Of a stretch of DNA of 64,000 bases, positions 43,213 to 54,147 are shown one piece after another. Origin of the DNA: Pseudo-nitzschia pungens. Its lineage: Eukaryota > Bacillariophyta > Bacillariophyceae > Bacillariales > Bacillariaceae. Each line of letters begins with the position of its first letter. Positions within the stretch are counted from its first letter, which is position 1. A model generated the notes under the pieces. That model saw nothing but the letters and a program-made list of their open reading frames with translations, ran no database searches and was not told the origin of the DNA. The position numbers and the translations under genes are program-made. The DNA lies in contig CM074766.1 in the NCBI GenBank assembly GCA_037355855.1, forward strand, positions 62,001-126,000, in the 5' to 3' direction.

Positions 43213-45041
43213 TTGAACACCCCATGATTTTTTGGCGTGCATGGAACGGTTGACATTGTATTCTACAGAATCGACTGCGTGTAGTGTACGTGTACGTGTA
43301 GTGTACGCGTAGTCCTTGGTTGGGTCAATCTACGAAAGCATCGAATGTCGTTCATTCTTAACACGGGGAAGACAAGAAATGCAACAATTCATTGGGGTAT
43401 TCATACCGAGACACATGTTGTGAAGTAGGGGGTACTGGTTCTGTACACGTACATGGGACGCGTACTCGTATTTTTAGTATCGCCTCTTTTTTGCTCAAAT
43501 TTTCGACTCGAGAATATTTAGCATACCGGTACCACCCAAGCAAACGCCGGTTCCACTAGATACAGAGCTGATAGTGCTGGATAGCGAGGATAATAACAAC
43601 AGTGGCACGCGGAGTACTGACAAGGAGTAAGGCAGCAGCTTGCGTTCATCAAGACTACGTTGATGTGCTGGAGGTAAACTACTACTAGCTACTTCCCTCG
43701 AGAGGTACCGTAGCTAGTGCGTTGGAGATATCAGAATCGTGTTGGGTAAACTACACGTAAATAATGACAAAACTTGTGGTGTTTATCGAAGGCAAGAAGG
43801 AACCGAAAGATCGACCAAAAGAACAGCAGCGCTGCTGTACTGCTGTGTCCTGCTTTATACTATTTCGTTCTGCTTGCGGCTATCCCTCGGAGGAGATCGA
43901 TCAATCGTTCGTACCGTACGGATCGAATCGGAGGATCGAATTGGAATTTCAATCGGAGAAGACCTTTTCGCTGCGGTAGGGAAAGTGCCCCAGTTGCTGC
44001 TTGTTGCTGCACTCCGATGGTTGTCAAGTTCAGGTTTCTTGCTGTCCCTTGGTGGAGTACCTATGTGCCGTATTGCGTTGCTCCCCCTATCAGCACTGTA
44101 TCGCTTTGCTCGTGGCTTGTGTATCGCATCAGAACGGAGTATCGCTCCTCTGTGTCGCCTCCTCGTGGCTTGTGTATCGAATAACAGGCGGAGCATCCCC
44201 TGACCAGTACCTTGAATAGTCAAAAAATAGTAGTATCAAAGTACAGTTTTGTACTATCCCCTTGCTCATACTAGCTCAAATATATCGAAAAACAGTTGAG
44301 TAAGATCTTGCCTGCTTGCTCTCACGTCAAAGGCTTCTTGTTGAATACTTCGTATCTCTTTGCTCGGTATCGTTAATTAATTAAGGTTGGGGTTGGGGTT
44401 TAATCGTTACTCGTTACGTTCTAAGGCTTAATCTTACTTCGTAAGATACTTCGTACATACTTCGTGTCATGTTCTGCATGTCCTATGACAATACGTATCT
44501 ACGGTATGATACTGTATACTGTACATACCAGGGGTCATAGTAACTTACCGTACATAAGGTAAACCTTGAGGTTACTGCACCGTACGAGTAAGTTACCGGT
44601 ATGAGAAACGAGGCTTGGGGCTCAGGGACGACAATAAAAAAAATGAAGCACGATTTAATAAAAGAGAATGAATCTCTCAAAATCAGAATCATCCGTCGCG
44701 TCGACAAGGGATGCGCATGCCTGGATATTAATAACCTTAACCATTACTGCTGCTTCATAACTTTCTTCGTAGTGATCCAAATTACCAAAAAAAATACTGT
44801 AACCTTACTCGAACACAATACTCGTACACATTAAAATAATAAGATTACAACACTCATGGCTCGTGGCATCGACCGGGTGGGTCTTGTGTCTTGTCGTTTT
44901 GTTGCTGGAGACTTGAGACGAGAGCAAATCTGCTAAACCGAACCGGAATCGTTGTAGTATAATCCAATAACAGCAACAATAACAATAACAGCAACAACGA
45001 CAGCAACAGCGACAGCAACAAAAACAACAAAAACAACAATC
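43213..45041. other. intergenic, short direct repeats
   Basis: No gene supported. TCGTGGCTTGTGTATCG is repeated at about 44,109 and 44,163, with other TTGCTCGTG/GTATCGC variants between. Dense TACTTCGTA and GTAAGTTAC words occupy 44,340-44,600. (AACAGC)n-like DNA at 44,965-45,040 probably forms the COQ10 leader. Confidence 0.5.
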
Positions 45042-45863
45042 ATGTTGGCTCTCGCCGCGATCGTTCCAACGGATCGCTATCTCTTTCGTGCTGCCGAACA
45101 GACCAATTATCGCCAGAGCTCACGCGGGCAGAAGCAGCGACTCCAATGCCAATGTCCAATTGCCAACTCTAATACCAATATTGATATCGATATCGATATT
45201 GTTACCAATACCAATACCAATACCAATAGCTATACCAATAGCAATATTGATTCCAATACCTCCCGCAACACGAAGAACAGCATAAACATCACCCGCAGAA
45301 CCTTTGCCACCGCTACTACAGCTAATGCTACAACCTAATGCTACAACTAATGCTACAACCACAAGATCCCACGTAATCAAATCCCGGTTGCTCGGAGACG
45401 TCCATCCCCTCCAGTTGTTTCGGATCGTCCAGGACGTGGACCGGTACTCGGACTTTTTGCCCCTCTGCAGCGAGAGCCGAGTCTTTCCCGAGACGATCCG
45501 GGAGGGCGGCCGGTCCTTTCGGGCCGAGCTGGTGGTGGGATTCGGATCGTCCGGATTCGGATCCCTCTTGCGGACTCGGTACGTCTCGCGGGTCTCGGTC
45601 GATCCGGAGGCCCTGCGCATCGAAACGATCAGCGATGGCGACGGCGAAGGCAATGGCGACGGCAATGGCGAAGGCAATGGGATCCTTGGCCTCGACTCTG
45701 GCCTTTCGGCAGAAAGCAAGGAACCTTCCGGAAAGCGCATGTTCGAGTCCCTCTCCAGTTGCTGGCAGCTCCGTCCGGTAAGGGTACCGGCACCATCATC
45801 ATTGCCATCATCATCATCATTGCCATTCCCATTGCCGTTATCGTTATCGTTGCCGTTATCATT

Positions 45864-45897
<34 letters not shown>

Positions 45898-46152
45898 CCC
45901 GGTGGGATCAGAGGAGGCGAATCAGAAACAGCTTCGGAATCAGAATCCTCCCGGATCGGCACCGTCGTCGATTTCCGGGTAGAAATGACCGTGTCCGATC
46001 CGGTGACCGTGGCGGTCCTCAACCGGGTCTTGTACAACGTGGCCGAGTCGCAGGTGACCGCCTTTCACCAGCGGTGTCGGACGCTGCCGTCTCCGTCCGA
46101 GGAAGAACTCGAGCTTGCGGAGCGGTTTTATGACACCACGGCACTGCGCTAA
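45042..46152 (+). CDS. COQ10: COQ10 ubiquinone-binding START-domain protein, one-base frameshift
   Basis: The ATG at 45042 opens a presequence rich in Asn/Ile/Thr ending NITRRTFATAT, a typical mitochondrial cleavage region. That frame stops at 45,336-45,338. The START domain continues in the next frame: LQLFRIVQDVDRYSDFLPLC, GGRSFRAELVVGFGS, RTRYVSRVSVDP, MFESLSSCWQLRP, TVVDFRVEMTVSDPVTVAVL, NVAESQVTAFHQRC. The frames meet in three TAATGCTACAAC units, one of which has an extra C; overall length is 1,111 nt, one over a multiple of three (369 residues if it is an error). COQ10 binds ubiquinone in the inner mitochondrial membrane and is needed for respiratory electron transfer. Two low-complexity inserts, Gly/Asn/Asp and about 60 residues of Ser/Pro/Leu, split the domain. 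No ATG precedes the START frame except one inside the repeat. Confidence 0.8.
45318..45360 (+). repeat. 12-nt repeat carrying the COQ10 frameshift
   Basis: TAATGCTACAAC occurs three times; the spacing is 13 nt between the first two and 12 nt between the next two. The extra base sits at AACCTAATG, exactly where the presequence and START frames separate. Confidence 0.85.
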
Positions 46153-47884
46153 GGACACTAGATGGAGACGAGATGGAGACGAGACAAAAGCAAGCACCCA
46201 ACTACCTACTTACCTACCTACCTACCTTGCTTGCTTCGAACAAAAAACCATCGATTATTCTATTGCATCAGAAATCGGAAATCCGATCCAATCCGATCCA
46301 ATTCAATCCGCAACACAAACGCCAAGACGTAGAAGAGCTATGGAAACCAAAGGCGCAGAATGGATTGCCGGGGAAAGTAAGTGTACATGCACGTGCACTG
46401 CGAACAAAGGATTGTCTCGGAGATGCCGTCGTTGCTCCCATTCCTTCGCGATGCATCGGAGAGCGAGAGAGCGAGGCACCTGGTGCGGGACACACGGAGC
46501 GAGACTCGACCCCACAAATCCCTTCCATTCGCTCGGAAATCGGGAAGGATCACAGCACAAGGCAACGCAATGCAACGCAACGCAACGCAATGCAACGCAA
46601 GGGTCTGGAGGTTCGCCAGAATCCGACCGGAGTTGCCACACGTACCTCGTTCGGTTCTTTCGGACTTGCGGAAGAGAAGACTTTCCGGGCAAAGGTCTCC
46701 AAGAGTTGCGGTAACCTTACTTCAGTCACACACTTTTGCCGCTTGTCTTGTACGAAGTACTCTGTACGTTTCGTCATCCAACGCGAGGGAAACAAAACTG
46801 TGAGTATTCCTTTTTGTTTTGTTTTGTTTTGTTTTGTTTTGTGGTACCAATCAATTCATACGGTACCGGTCGGCCGTTTGTCGAAATTATGGGGTTTCGA
46901 TCGGCACCGTCGGGGCTACGGTAAGATTACGGTGGACAATACAATAGACAGTTCCAACCGTATTCTATACTCTTGTAACTACACGCCGACGAATGAATGC
47001 AAAAGCCAAGCTTGTTTGTAGAGATGCGCGTTAAAACGATTCGTTTTTGAAATCCTTACGGTCCGGAGAAAAGAGTGTAGTAGTGAATAGAGCTAGTATG
47101 ATAGTGATAGACAATAGTTTTCGTTCTCAACCGTGGGGGTTTCGTACGGTATGATGCAAAAGTTGTGAAATGGTTTGTCGCCGAGGACAGAACCCATAAA
47201 CATCGAGTACGGGGAAATATGGAATGGTCTACAGGTAGTCCAGACTAGATGCTGTATTTCTATCCCTCCACCACGGGCACCAAGAGCATGATTGTTGGAG
47301 ATTACCTTGTTCTGCATTCTGGTCTGGTGTACCAGTATTAGTACCGTGCGACAAACACAATGGGCACTTCGGTAGGTAAGAGGGAACACTCGGATCCGAA
47401 TTCAGTGTGGGATCCATCATCCTACCAGTGTAAGGTACTCGTACCTTGTACTCAGTACATCTATAATTGTTGAGGGTCGAAGCGAACAGGTAAGATCGCA
47501 TTCGCAGTTCGGTGGAACACAATTGGTTTGCGTCGTTGTGACGTTCTCGTTTGTATCGATGGAACTCTATTTCGTCGCGTTGCTCTGCACTATGTTCGCG
47601 GCGTCTTGTTGAATCTTGGATCTCTAGTTGGAGTTTCGACGCGAAGATCGTGACAGCGAAAAACATGACATCGTCAAAATCCATCAATCTATCATCCATC
47701 ATATTATATATCAATCTCAATCGTCTTTTCAAAATTAATTCTGAGAAACCAATATACCCACTTGTACCATCAGATCAGTTATAGATTGATATTACAAAAA
47801 AATCTCATACATCAACATCATTAGTGCAGTAAATACCTTGGATTAATAGCAACATACTCGACTCTATCCCTTTCTCAAACAACC
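46153..47884. other. intergenic, pentanucleotide repeats
   Basis: CAACG/CAATG pentamers are at 46,560-46,605 and (TTTTG)n at 46,811-46,842. GGTAACCTTACTT is at 46,711 and GGTAAGATTACGG at 46,920. Frames here are built from the repeats and no gene is supported. Confidence 0.5.
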
Positions 47885-48787
47885 ATGGCGGAAGTTATCA
47901 CTACAGATCTTACTGCCACTGCCATCGTGGAGGAGACTGAGAATTTGGACGTCACCGCGACTCCGGCCCTCTCGCTCCTGAATTGGCTCAACGGATGCGC
48001 CTTTGCCCTGACCGTTCTAGCCACCTTCGGAACCCAGGGCAACAATCGGTTCACAAGGGGCTGGATGACGGAAATCAGCACACTTTCCGCCAAGTACCAG
48101 AGCCTCGTTACTCCAGCCAGATACACTTTTTCGATCTGGGGATTGATCTTTCTCACGGAATTGCTGTGGACGATCCTCCAGTTTGAATCCCAGTGGCGGT
48201 CCTCGTGGTTTGTGAACGAAATCGTGGGCTACTATTTCGTGTGGGCGTGCCTCTGCCAATCCGTCTGGTCGATCGTCTTTTCGTGCGAGTTGGTCAAGAC
48301 GTCGATCTTGCCGATGCTGGGAATTCTGGCATCGCTGTGGCCAATCACCTACCGGATCTACTTTTGGTACGACGACGAGATCCCTCCCAACAGCAGGAGC
48401 TTTTGGCTCATGGCCTTTCCGATGCTGCTGCACTCGGGATGGATCCTTGCAGCGACGCTGGTGAACTTCAACGTTGTTTTGGTGGCCTTTGGCGCTACCA
48501 GTCAGGTCCAGATCGTGGCCGGGTGGACCTCCCTGGCGGTGGTGATCCTTTCCGGTTTGGTGATTTTGGAATTTCCCTGGTGGTTCGGAACGGATTCGCA
48601 AAACGCCCTTGTGGTTCCGTGTGTGCTGGCGTGGGCCTCCCTGGGGATCGCCAAGGAGCTGGACTCCCCGAGCGAGTCGATCGCGACCAACTTTGCCCCG
48701 GACATTGTATCGTCAACCAGGGTGGCCGCCCGGAACGGCGCCATACTGATCTTGATAGTGGCGGTGGTGGTAGCCATTGTTTGGTAA
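47885..48787 (+). CDS. TspO/MBR-like tryptophan-rich membrane protein
   Basis: A 300-residue multi-pass protein with the strong start context AACCATGGCG. The family's central motif reads SLVTPARYTFSIWGLIFLTELL (about 75-96), matching the TPAGYxFxIWGLIY of long tryptophan-rich sensory proteins. Further matches are the NEIVGYYFVWACLCQSVWSI region and FPMLLHSGWILAATLVNFNVVL, the equivalent of the conserved slxlGWixvAtixN segment. Seven to eight hydrophobic helices can be counted, more than the five of minimal TspO, as in bacterial 250-residue relatives. TspO/MBR proteins bind porphyrins and other hydrophobic ligands and respond to stress; the ligand here is unknown. The 3' flank has a short GAACGAAACGAAACG run. 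Confidence 0.75.
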   Translation: MAEVITTDLTATAIVEETENLDVTATPALSLLNWLNGCAFALTVLATFGTQGNNRFTRGWMTEISTLSAKYQSLVTPARYTFSIWGLIFLTELLWTILQFESQWRSSWFVNEIVGYYFVWACLCQSVWSIVFSCELVKTSILPMLGILASLWPITYRIYFWYDDEIPPNSRSFWLMAFPMLLHSGWILAATLVNFNVVLVAFGATSQVQIVAGWTSLAVVILSGLVILEFPWWFGTDSQNALVVPCVLAWASLGIAKELDSPSESIATNFAPDIVSSTRVAARNGAILILIVAVVVAIVW

Positions 48788-49907
48788 AACAGCACAACGA
48801 ACCAAAACGGAACGAAACGAAACGCGTAATGCGATGTGATTTTAGTATGCAACCGAGAAGTGTGAAAGATCGAGCAATTGTGCACGGAGGTACTGCATGA
48901 GCCCAAGACGCTGGAAAGAATGTATGGAATAACGAATGAATCGTAACGGAAACAAATGAGTGAGGGGGTGTAAAGTCCATTGGCGGAAACGATTCTCACA
49001 CTTTTCTCGAACTCGTAGTACAGTAATAATACCGGATCGTGAAACTGTTCGATACCGAATACTAGCGATCAAGGTATATATCTACAGAAAGGGGCCCTAC
49101 CTGTAGTCCCAACATTGTCAAAATAAATGAATGCGTGAATGATCTAGGTGTTTAGTTTGTCGATATTTGCGCTGCTGAGCTGTGGCAGGGAACGATAGTA
49201 TTGTTTAAGCGATCAATCCTCACTTTGACGACTGCCTCTGTGTCATGGTAATTGCTGTGTCGATTCGTGTTCACTTGCTGGCGTGTCGGTTTGTCGGAGT
49301 AATGGTGTGTTTGTTTGTTTGCTTTGTTTGCTTGTTCGTATCATTGTTTGTCGATCCGTTCCATGGTCATTCCATGTGAGTTCCAACTTCCCTGGATGGG
49401 TGCATGCATCGGTGAAGGAACGAGTCTGTGTTTTTCCCCGGTGTTGCTGTTTCGTGTATATTATAGATGCATGTTGAATGAACGTGTTTTCGATGGTCGG
49501 TTGTTCTCGGTGCAGTATCGCTGTAGTTGTTCTAGAAGGGAGGCAAAGAACCGTTGAAATGGAAAAAATGCAGCTGGTGTGGTCCGATCTGCAGATTTTG
49601 GATCCGACTCGTATTGGTATTGGTATTGGTATTCGTCCCAAGCAAGCCCCGATGAATGGTCGGCGCAGCGTGCAATGGTGCTTGCCCGATGAGATGTGCG
49701 AAAAGATGCGTATTTGGTTTGGTTTGGTTTGGTTTGGTTTCGTGTGAGTTGGTGTTAGGTGCGTGTTTTTCTCGTCCCCGCGTCACGGATATCATATCAC
49801 ACCACATGTAAATTTTCTGTACTGCAAAGTCTTGGTGTGCAGTTCCCGGGATTGGTTTGTGAAAGAAGAAGAATCAGAAAGAAGGATGAAACGATCAATC
49901 AACGAGT
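48788..49907. other. spacer between convergent genes
   Basis: 1.1 kb with (TTTGG)n at 49,713-49,740 and a TTGGTA hexamer run at 49,613-49,632. No gene recognised; frames on both strands are short. Confidence 0.5.
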
Positions 49908-51463
49908 TCACTCGGAAGTCGTCGGAAACATCTTCTTGGTGCCAATCTTGTATTTCAGCTTGGCCGGTTCTTCCTCGAACGGCCAGGGCGACAGTTTCTT
50001 TTTTTGTTTCGATTTTCGAACCACGGCCTGCTTGAGGGGCTTGCCACCCATAAACAGCGTTTTGTCGGTGCCATCCATAAAGAGGCCGTTACGGCAATCG
50101 CTACCACTGTCTTCGTCGCCGCAGACCTCCCCCTTGAGAATCAAGAACGGCTGGCGATTCAAATCGTACAAGGTCACGGTACCATCGTAGTTCACTCGCA
50201 AAAACTCATCCTCGCACGTCAAGACGTCCGGTGGTGCCACACCGGCAACGTCCAGGAGGCTTCGGGCCATCTCCTTCCACCCCGGAGCAAACAAGGAAAC
50301 GTATCCAAACAGGCCGCAGCTGGACTTGTAGGTTCCCGGTTTCAAGTAGGCTCCGGCGGGAACGGGCTTGACCGCGATCGACTGGACCAGCGTGCCCACC
50401 AGCAACGAAAACACCAGTCCCAGCAACAGGTAGGATCTGGTCGAGTTTTGTGTGGGAGCCTTGGCATCCGTGTTCTTGGTCTTCTTGGCAACAGGTTGCT
50501 TTGCGAGGTTGTGCTTGGAGGAATCGAGTTTCTTGGGGTCCGCCCTCTTGCCAGTTTCGAGTTTTTCGGCGGCCCGGGTAGGAAATTTCCTGGACTTCCA
50601 CCCCGATACGTTGAAGCCGCTTAGTTCGAGCTGCGCGAGTGTGAAACGAAAACAAAAAATACCAGTCCTCGACAAGTTAGAAAAACCATCATGGAACGCA
50701 GAACAAACTCGTGGAACCAACACAACACAACGCAATCGTTCCCCCGTTTGTTCGTATTTCATTGCAATCCGCCTGTGCCGTCTGTGTCTGATCTCACCAT
50801 TTTCGAAACATCCTTGTTGGTAAGAATGGGCTTGGCCAATCGCAAACACTCTGCGTTGGCAACACCGCGGGGCTTGGCTACCAGGACCATCTTTTTGCTC
50901 TCGGGGGTGCTCCCGCAGGCCCCAAAGGCATCGAGGAGCTTCGACGATGGCAGGACCGTCGTTCCTCCCCGCAATACCTCCGCGGACGCCCGGTAGTAGT
51001 TTTCGTCGAGTATTCCGTCGTAGACCAACTGCTTGAGGGAGGGCTCTGTGACGGAGATGGGGATCTGAATCAGAACATCCGAGACCTTAGCTTTGGTAGC
51101 GTCTTCGAACTCGAGCTGGAGGAGCTCGAACCGGTGGGAGGTGGGGTCCATCAGCAGGACCACCAGGTCCAGAACGGCAATGGTAGGTTCTTCTTCGTCG
51201 GGAACCGCTAGAGCTGGGAGGGTGTTGGACGAGGAGGCGGTGTCGTTGATGAGGTAGGTCTTGCTGGTTCGGGCGTCGTCATCGATCGCAATAGAGGCAG
51301 CAATCGTGGAAGCATCGTCGCTGTTGTCGAAGGCAGAGCTGGATCTCTTTTTCCGACCGCTCTTGCTCTTGCGACCCGACAACCAGCCGGTTTTCACGAG
51401 ACCCTTCAGCTTGGCCCCGGACTTGACGCTTCGAATGGCACCGGTGGAAGACGGGGAACTCAT
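49908..51463 (-). CDS. conserved-looking membrane protein of unknown function, two exons
   Basis: Exons 50798-51463 and 49908-50630 join across a 167-nt intron (GTGAGA..CGCGCAG, phase 0), giving 462 residues and reading NKDVSKM-LELSGFNVSGW. The frame extends upstream to a TTG; the first ATG is at 51463 (MSSPSSTGAIR). After a basic Ser/Lys-rich N-terminus, residues about 95-225 look globular: TIAVLDLVVLLMDPTSHRFE, KVSDVLIQIPISVTEPSLKQ, YRASAEVLRGGTTVLPSSKL and KKMVLVAKPRGVANAE, reminiscent of a ubiquitin-like fold but unproven. The second exon has a Lys-rich linker, one helix at about 288-306 (LLLGLVFSLLVGTLVQSI), and a possible lumenal domain with paired cysteines (SSCGLFGY, VLTCEDEF, GSDCRNGLF). 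No enzyme motif was recognised. Confidence 0.75.
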
Positions 51464-52814
51464 GCTACTAGGATGCTGTCGATGATCTGGACTGTCTGCG
51501 GAATGTGTCGTGTTTTGGTTGCCATGCAGAGGCAAGGTAATCTTACTCGTACCGGTAGGGTAATCTTAGGCAAGAACTTTTTGGGATGTAGTAAGGCCAA
51601 CCTTACTTGCGCGCTTCTTGTCAATCACTTCTATTCCATCCGTGCAGCTGCTTGCCGTTGGGTTCGAAAGGCTTGCGTGTAAATATTTTGGTAGGTTTGG
51701 GGTGTGTCAGTCGAGGTTGCTTTGGAAGGTGCAAAAGAACAAATTGGTTCAACTCCTACCGTACTAAACGTGAACAAAACTCCTACGAAAAACTAAATAC
51801 CTCCGCAGAGGTAAATTACCGGTAAGGTTATCCGCCGTAAACTCCTACCGTAAGGTTTTCTGTCGTGTTGGAACACCATTGGCAACTGCAACGGATAAGA
51901 TGGCAATCGACTAATCAAATCGCACCAGCTACTGATGACGTCCAATAATTCCCGTTAGAATTGCAAAAAGGATGCATAAGTTAACCGCTACCTTGGTCGA
52001 TACTTACAGATGCACATGAAAGATATGACATTTTCAAACTCAACAATTTATGGCGAATTCGACTCGGTCGACTAAATACATGAAGGTATTCAGTGTTCTG
52101 TTGTGTATTGGAAAGTTCTGTTTCTAACCATATCGGTACAAACAACAACACGGAAAATTACCGGTACGGTAGATACAAGTTCTGTTTGGAAGTATTTTTT
52201 TTTCTCAAATAAAAAAAGAATAATAGTATTTTATTTTAACTAATCCTTACCGTAACCTTACCGGTACAACAACAAGCCTCACATAATTCGACTCTCGTAC
52301 GTACGTACAAGTAACTTATGGACTACGACTTGTGTATCTTTTGCTTCTCGAGTAACGAATAGCTTGTCATGCTGTGGTGTTACTAGTAGTAGTAGTACTA
52401 CTAATACTAGTACTACTACTAACCAGCAGCAGCATTTTGAAAACCATTGATTTTTAGGTCCCAGCAATTATTATTCCACAAGAGTCAACATCGATGATCT
52501 GCGACTGGCACTAACCATTCTTGTAGATGAAGGCTCGTGTATGATTCTGAACGATGCAGATATGTCGTCTTCCGCACACAGCAAGGGCTCCTCGAGCCGT
52601 TCACAACTGGTGGTGGTGGTGGTGTGAAGGGACCATGGTGGTGCTTCTTGGACTCCCTACTACTACGCAAGACCTAAGGTTGCAATCCCTTCCCCACTCG
52701 CATTCGTGTTGCTGCCGTTCTAACGGTCCCGATCCACTGCTTGGTCTCCGTAGGCGTCGCAGTCCCATCCGGTGTCGCGAGACAATGCGGTGTTCCCGTA
52801 GAATCCAGCTCCAA
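51464..52814. other. intergenic, hairpin-forming ACTAGT cluster
   Basis: GTAATCTTAC words are at 51,537 and 51,563, and CCGTAACCTTACCGG near 52,248. A TAGTAGTAGTACTACTAATACTAGTA cluster at 52,381-52,425 can fold on itself. No gene supported; the last 150 bases may be 3' UTR of the next gene. Confidence 0.5.
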
Positions 52815-54147
52815 TCACCCGCTGTAGCAGGGAAACCAGCAATGGGTGCCGCATGCGGTGGTCTCGGTGTTTCCCCTTGCGGTGGTTCGGTTTCGCGCTG
52901 CGATTGGACTGCTCCGCATCCGCATCCGCAGTTCCGCGTTCGCGTCCGCGGTTGCGTCGACGTGCCTCGCAATCTTGACGCGATCCGTTGCGAGGCACGA
53001 CAAGTTCCGGGATGCCAATATAGACGCCTCATCCGTTCGCCAGTCCGTGTTGCACCTTGGCGAGAGCACCCCACTGTTGGGAGAGTGTGGGACGACACGA
53101 AACGAGTTGCCCTCGGGACGGAGTTGTTGCTGGTTCTGTTGCTCCTTTTCGTCGATCCATTCCGTGACGATATCAAGGAGCCGAGTGGAGTTGTCGATCC
53201 TGGATTGAACCTTGGCATCGAACTTGGTTTGGTTGTAGTCACGGAGGCCTCCCATTTGCGACAAGACGCGATCGAAGTCGAGGTGGTAGATCCTTCCAGC
53301 GGCGTCGGAAACGATCTGGAAGTCGAGTGAAAGGAGCGGTTCGCAAGCCAGGAGGTCTGCGGTCGCAGAGACCTCGGAACGGAGCGTCTGTAGAAACAAC
53401 GACTTGTGGCAGCGAAAACGAGGAGGGAGTGTTTCGTTTCTTGCCTACCGATGCCGATGCCGATGCCGATGCCAGCATCCACAATTCGTCCAATCGCGAC
53501 CTGACTTTGTCTCGGGTATGGCGCAGCCGCAATTCCAGCGATCCCTGCGGTTTGATTCGAACCTTTTGAACTGTTACGGTCGTGTCTTGGTAGGATTGGA
53601 ACGGTTCCGAGTGGTCAGTGTTGTTGTTCTTGTGCGTTTCCTCGCTACCGGGAAACTCCGCACGCGAAAATAGGCTTTCCGCCTCGGGAGCGGCTAGGGA
53701 AACCGTCTGCGGCGGAGACAGCAAAAAGTGTCGGATCCCAAAAGCTGCGGTGAGGTATTGAGAGATCCTCCACCCATCCTCTATTGAATCATTACTATTC
53801 TTGTTGGGTCTTGACACCAAAAAACCCGTCGCGAAATCTTCTTGACCGATGCTGACTGATCGGTGACGAAAGAGGCACTTGTCTTCTCCGCAAGAGGCCA
53901 AAAAATAGTTTGAGTCTAGGAATTCCTTTTCCCTCGGGAGGTCGTATTCTTTCCCCGTCTCTTCGGGGGTCTCGATGTGATTTAGCTCTGACAACGACGG
54001 AGATGGGGTGCGAAGCTGCCCTGTATCCGTCACCAGGCTGGCAGCCAAAATATTTCCCTTCTTGACGAGAAGCCACCAATTCAACGATCCGATCACCAGG
54101 CTCGACAACACAACTATTGCGAGTCTTCGATGTTTTCTTCTTACCAT
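52815..54147 (-). CDS. type II membrane protein of unknown family, two exons
   Basis: Exons 53449-54147 and 52815-53387 join across a 61-nt intron (GTAGGC..TTTCTACAG, phase 0), giving 423 residues; the start is a true ATG. A signal anchor lies at about 9-29 (AIVVLSSLVIGSLNWWLLV). Likely lumenal segments include DKCLFRHRSVSIGQEDFATG, FLVSRPNKN and WRISQYLTAAFGIRHFL. After an (AlaSer) run, the second exon has LLACEPLLSLDFQIVSDAAG followed by RIYHLDFDRVLSQM. The last pattern, LDFQ..D..GRIYHLDFDR, resembles the metal-binding end of kinase-like folds (FAM20/FAM69-type), but no ATP-binding lysine region was identified, so this is only a lead. The C-terminal 60 residues are Arg/Thr-rich and may include mis-called sequence. 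Confidence 0.7.

Noticed and set aside
45779..45915. Intron starting GTAAGG inside COQ10
   Set aside because: The donor would be phase 0, but every nearby AG gives phase 1 or 2, so splicing would break the frame; kept as a coding Ser/Pro/Leu insert.
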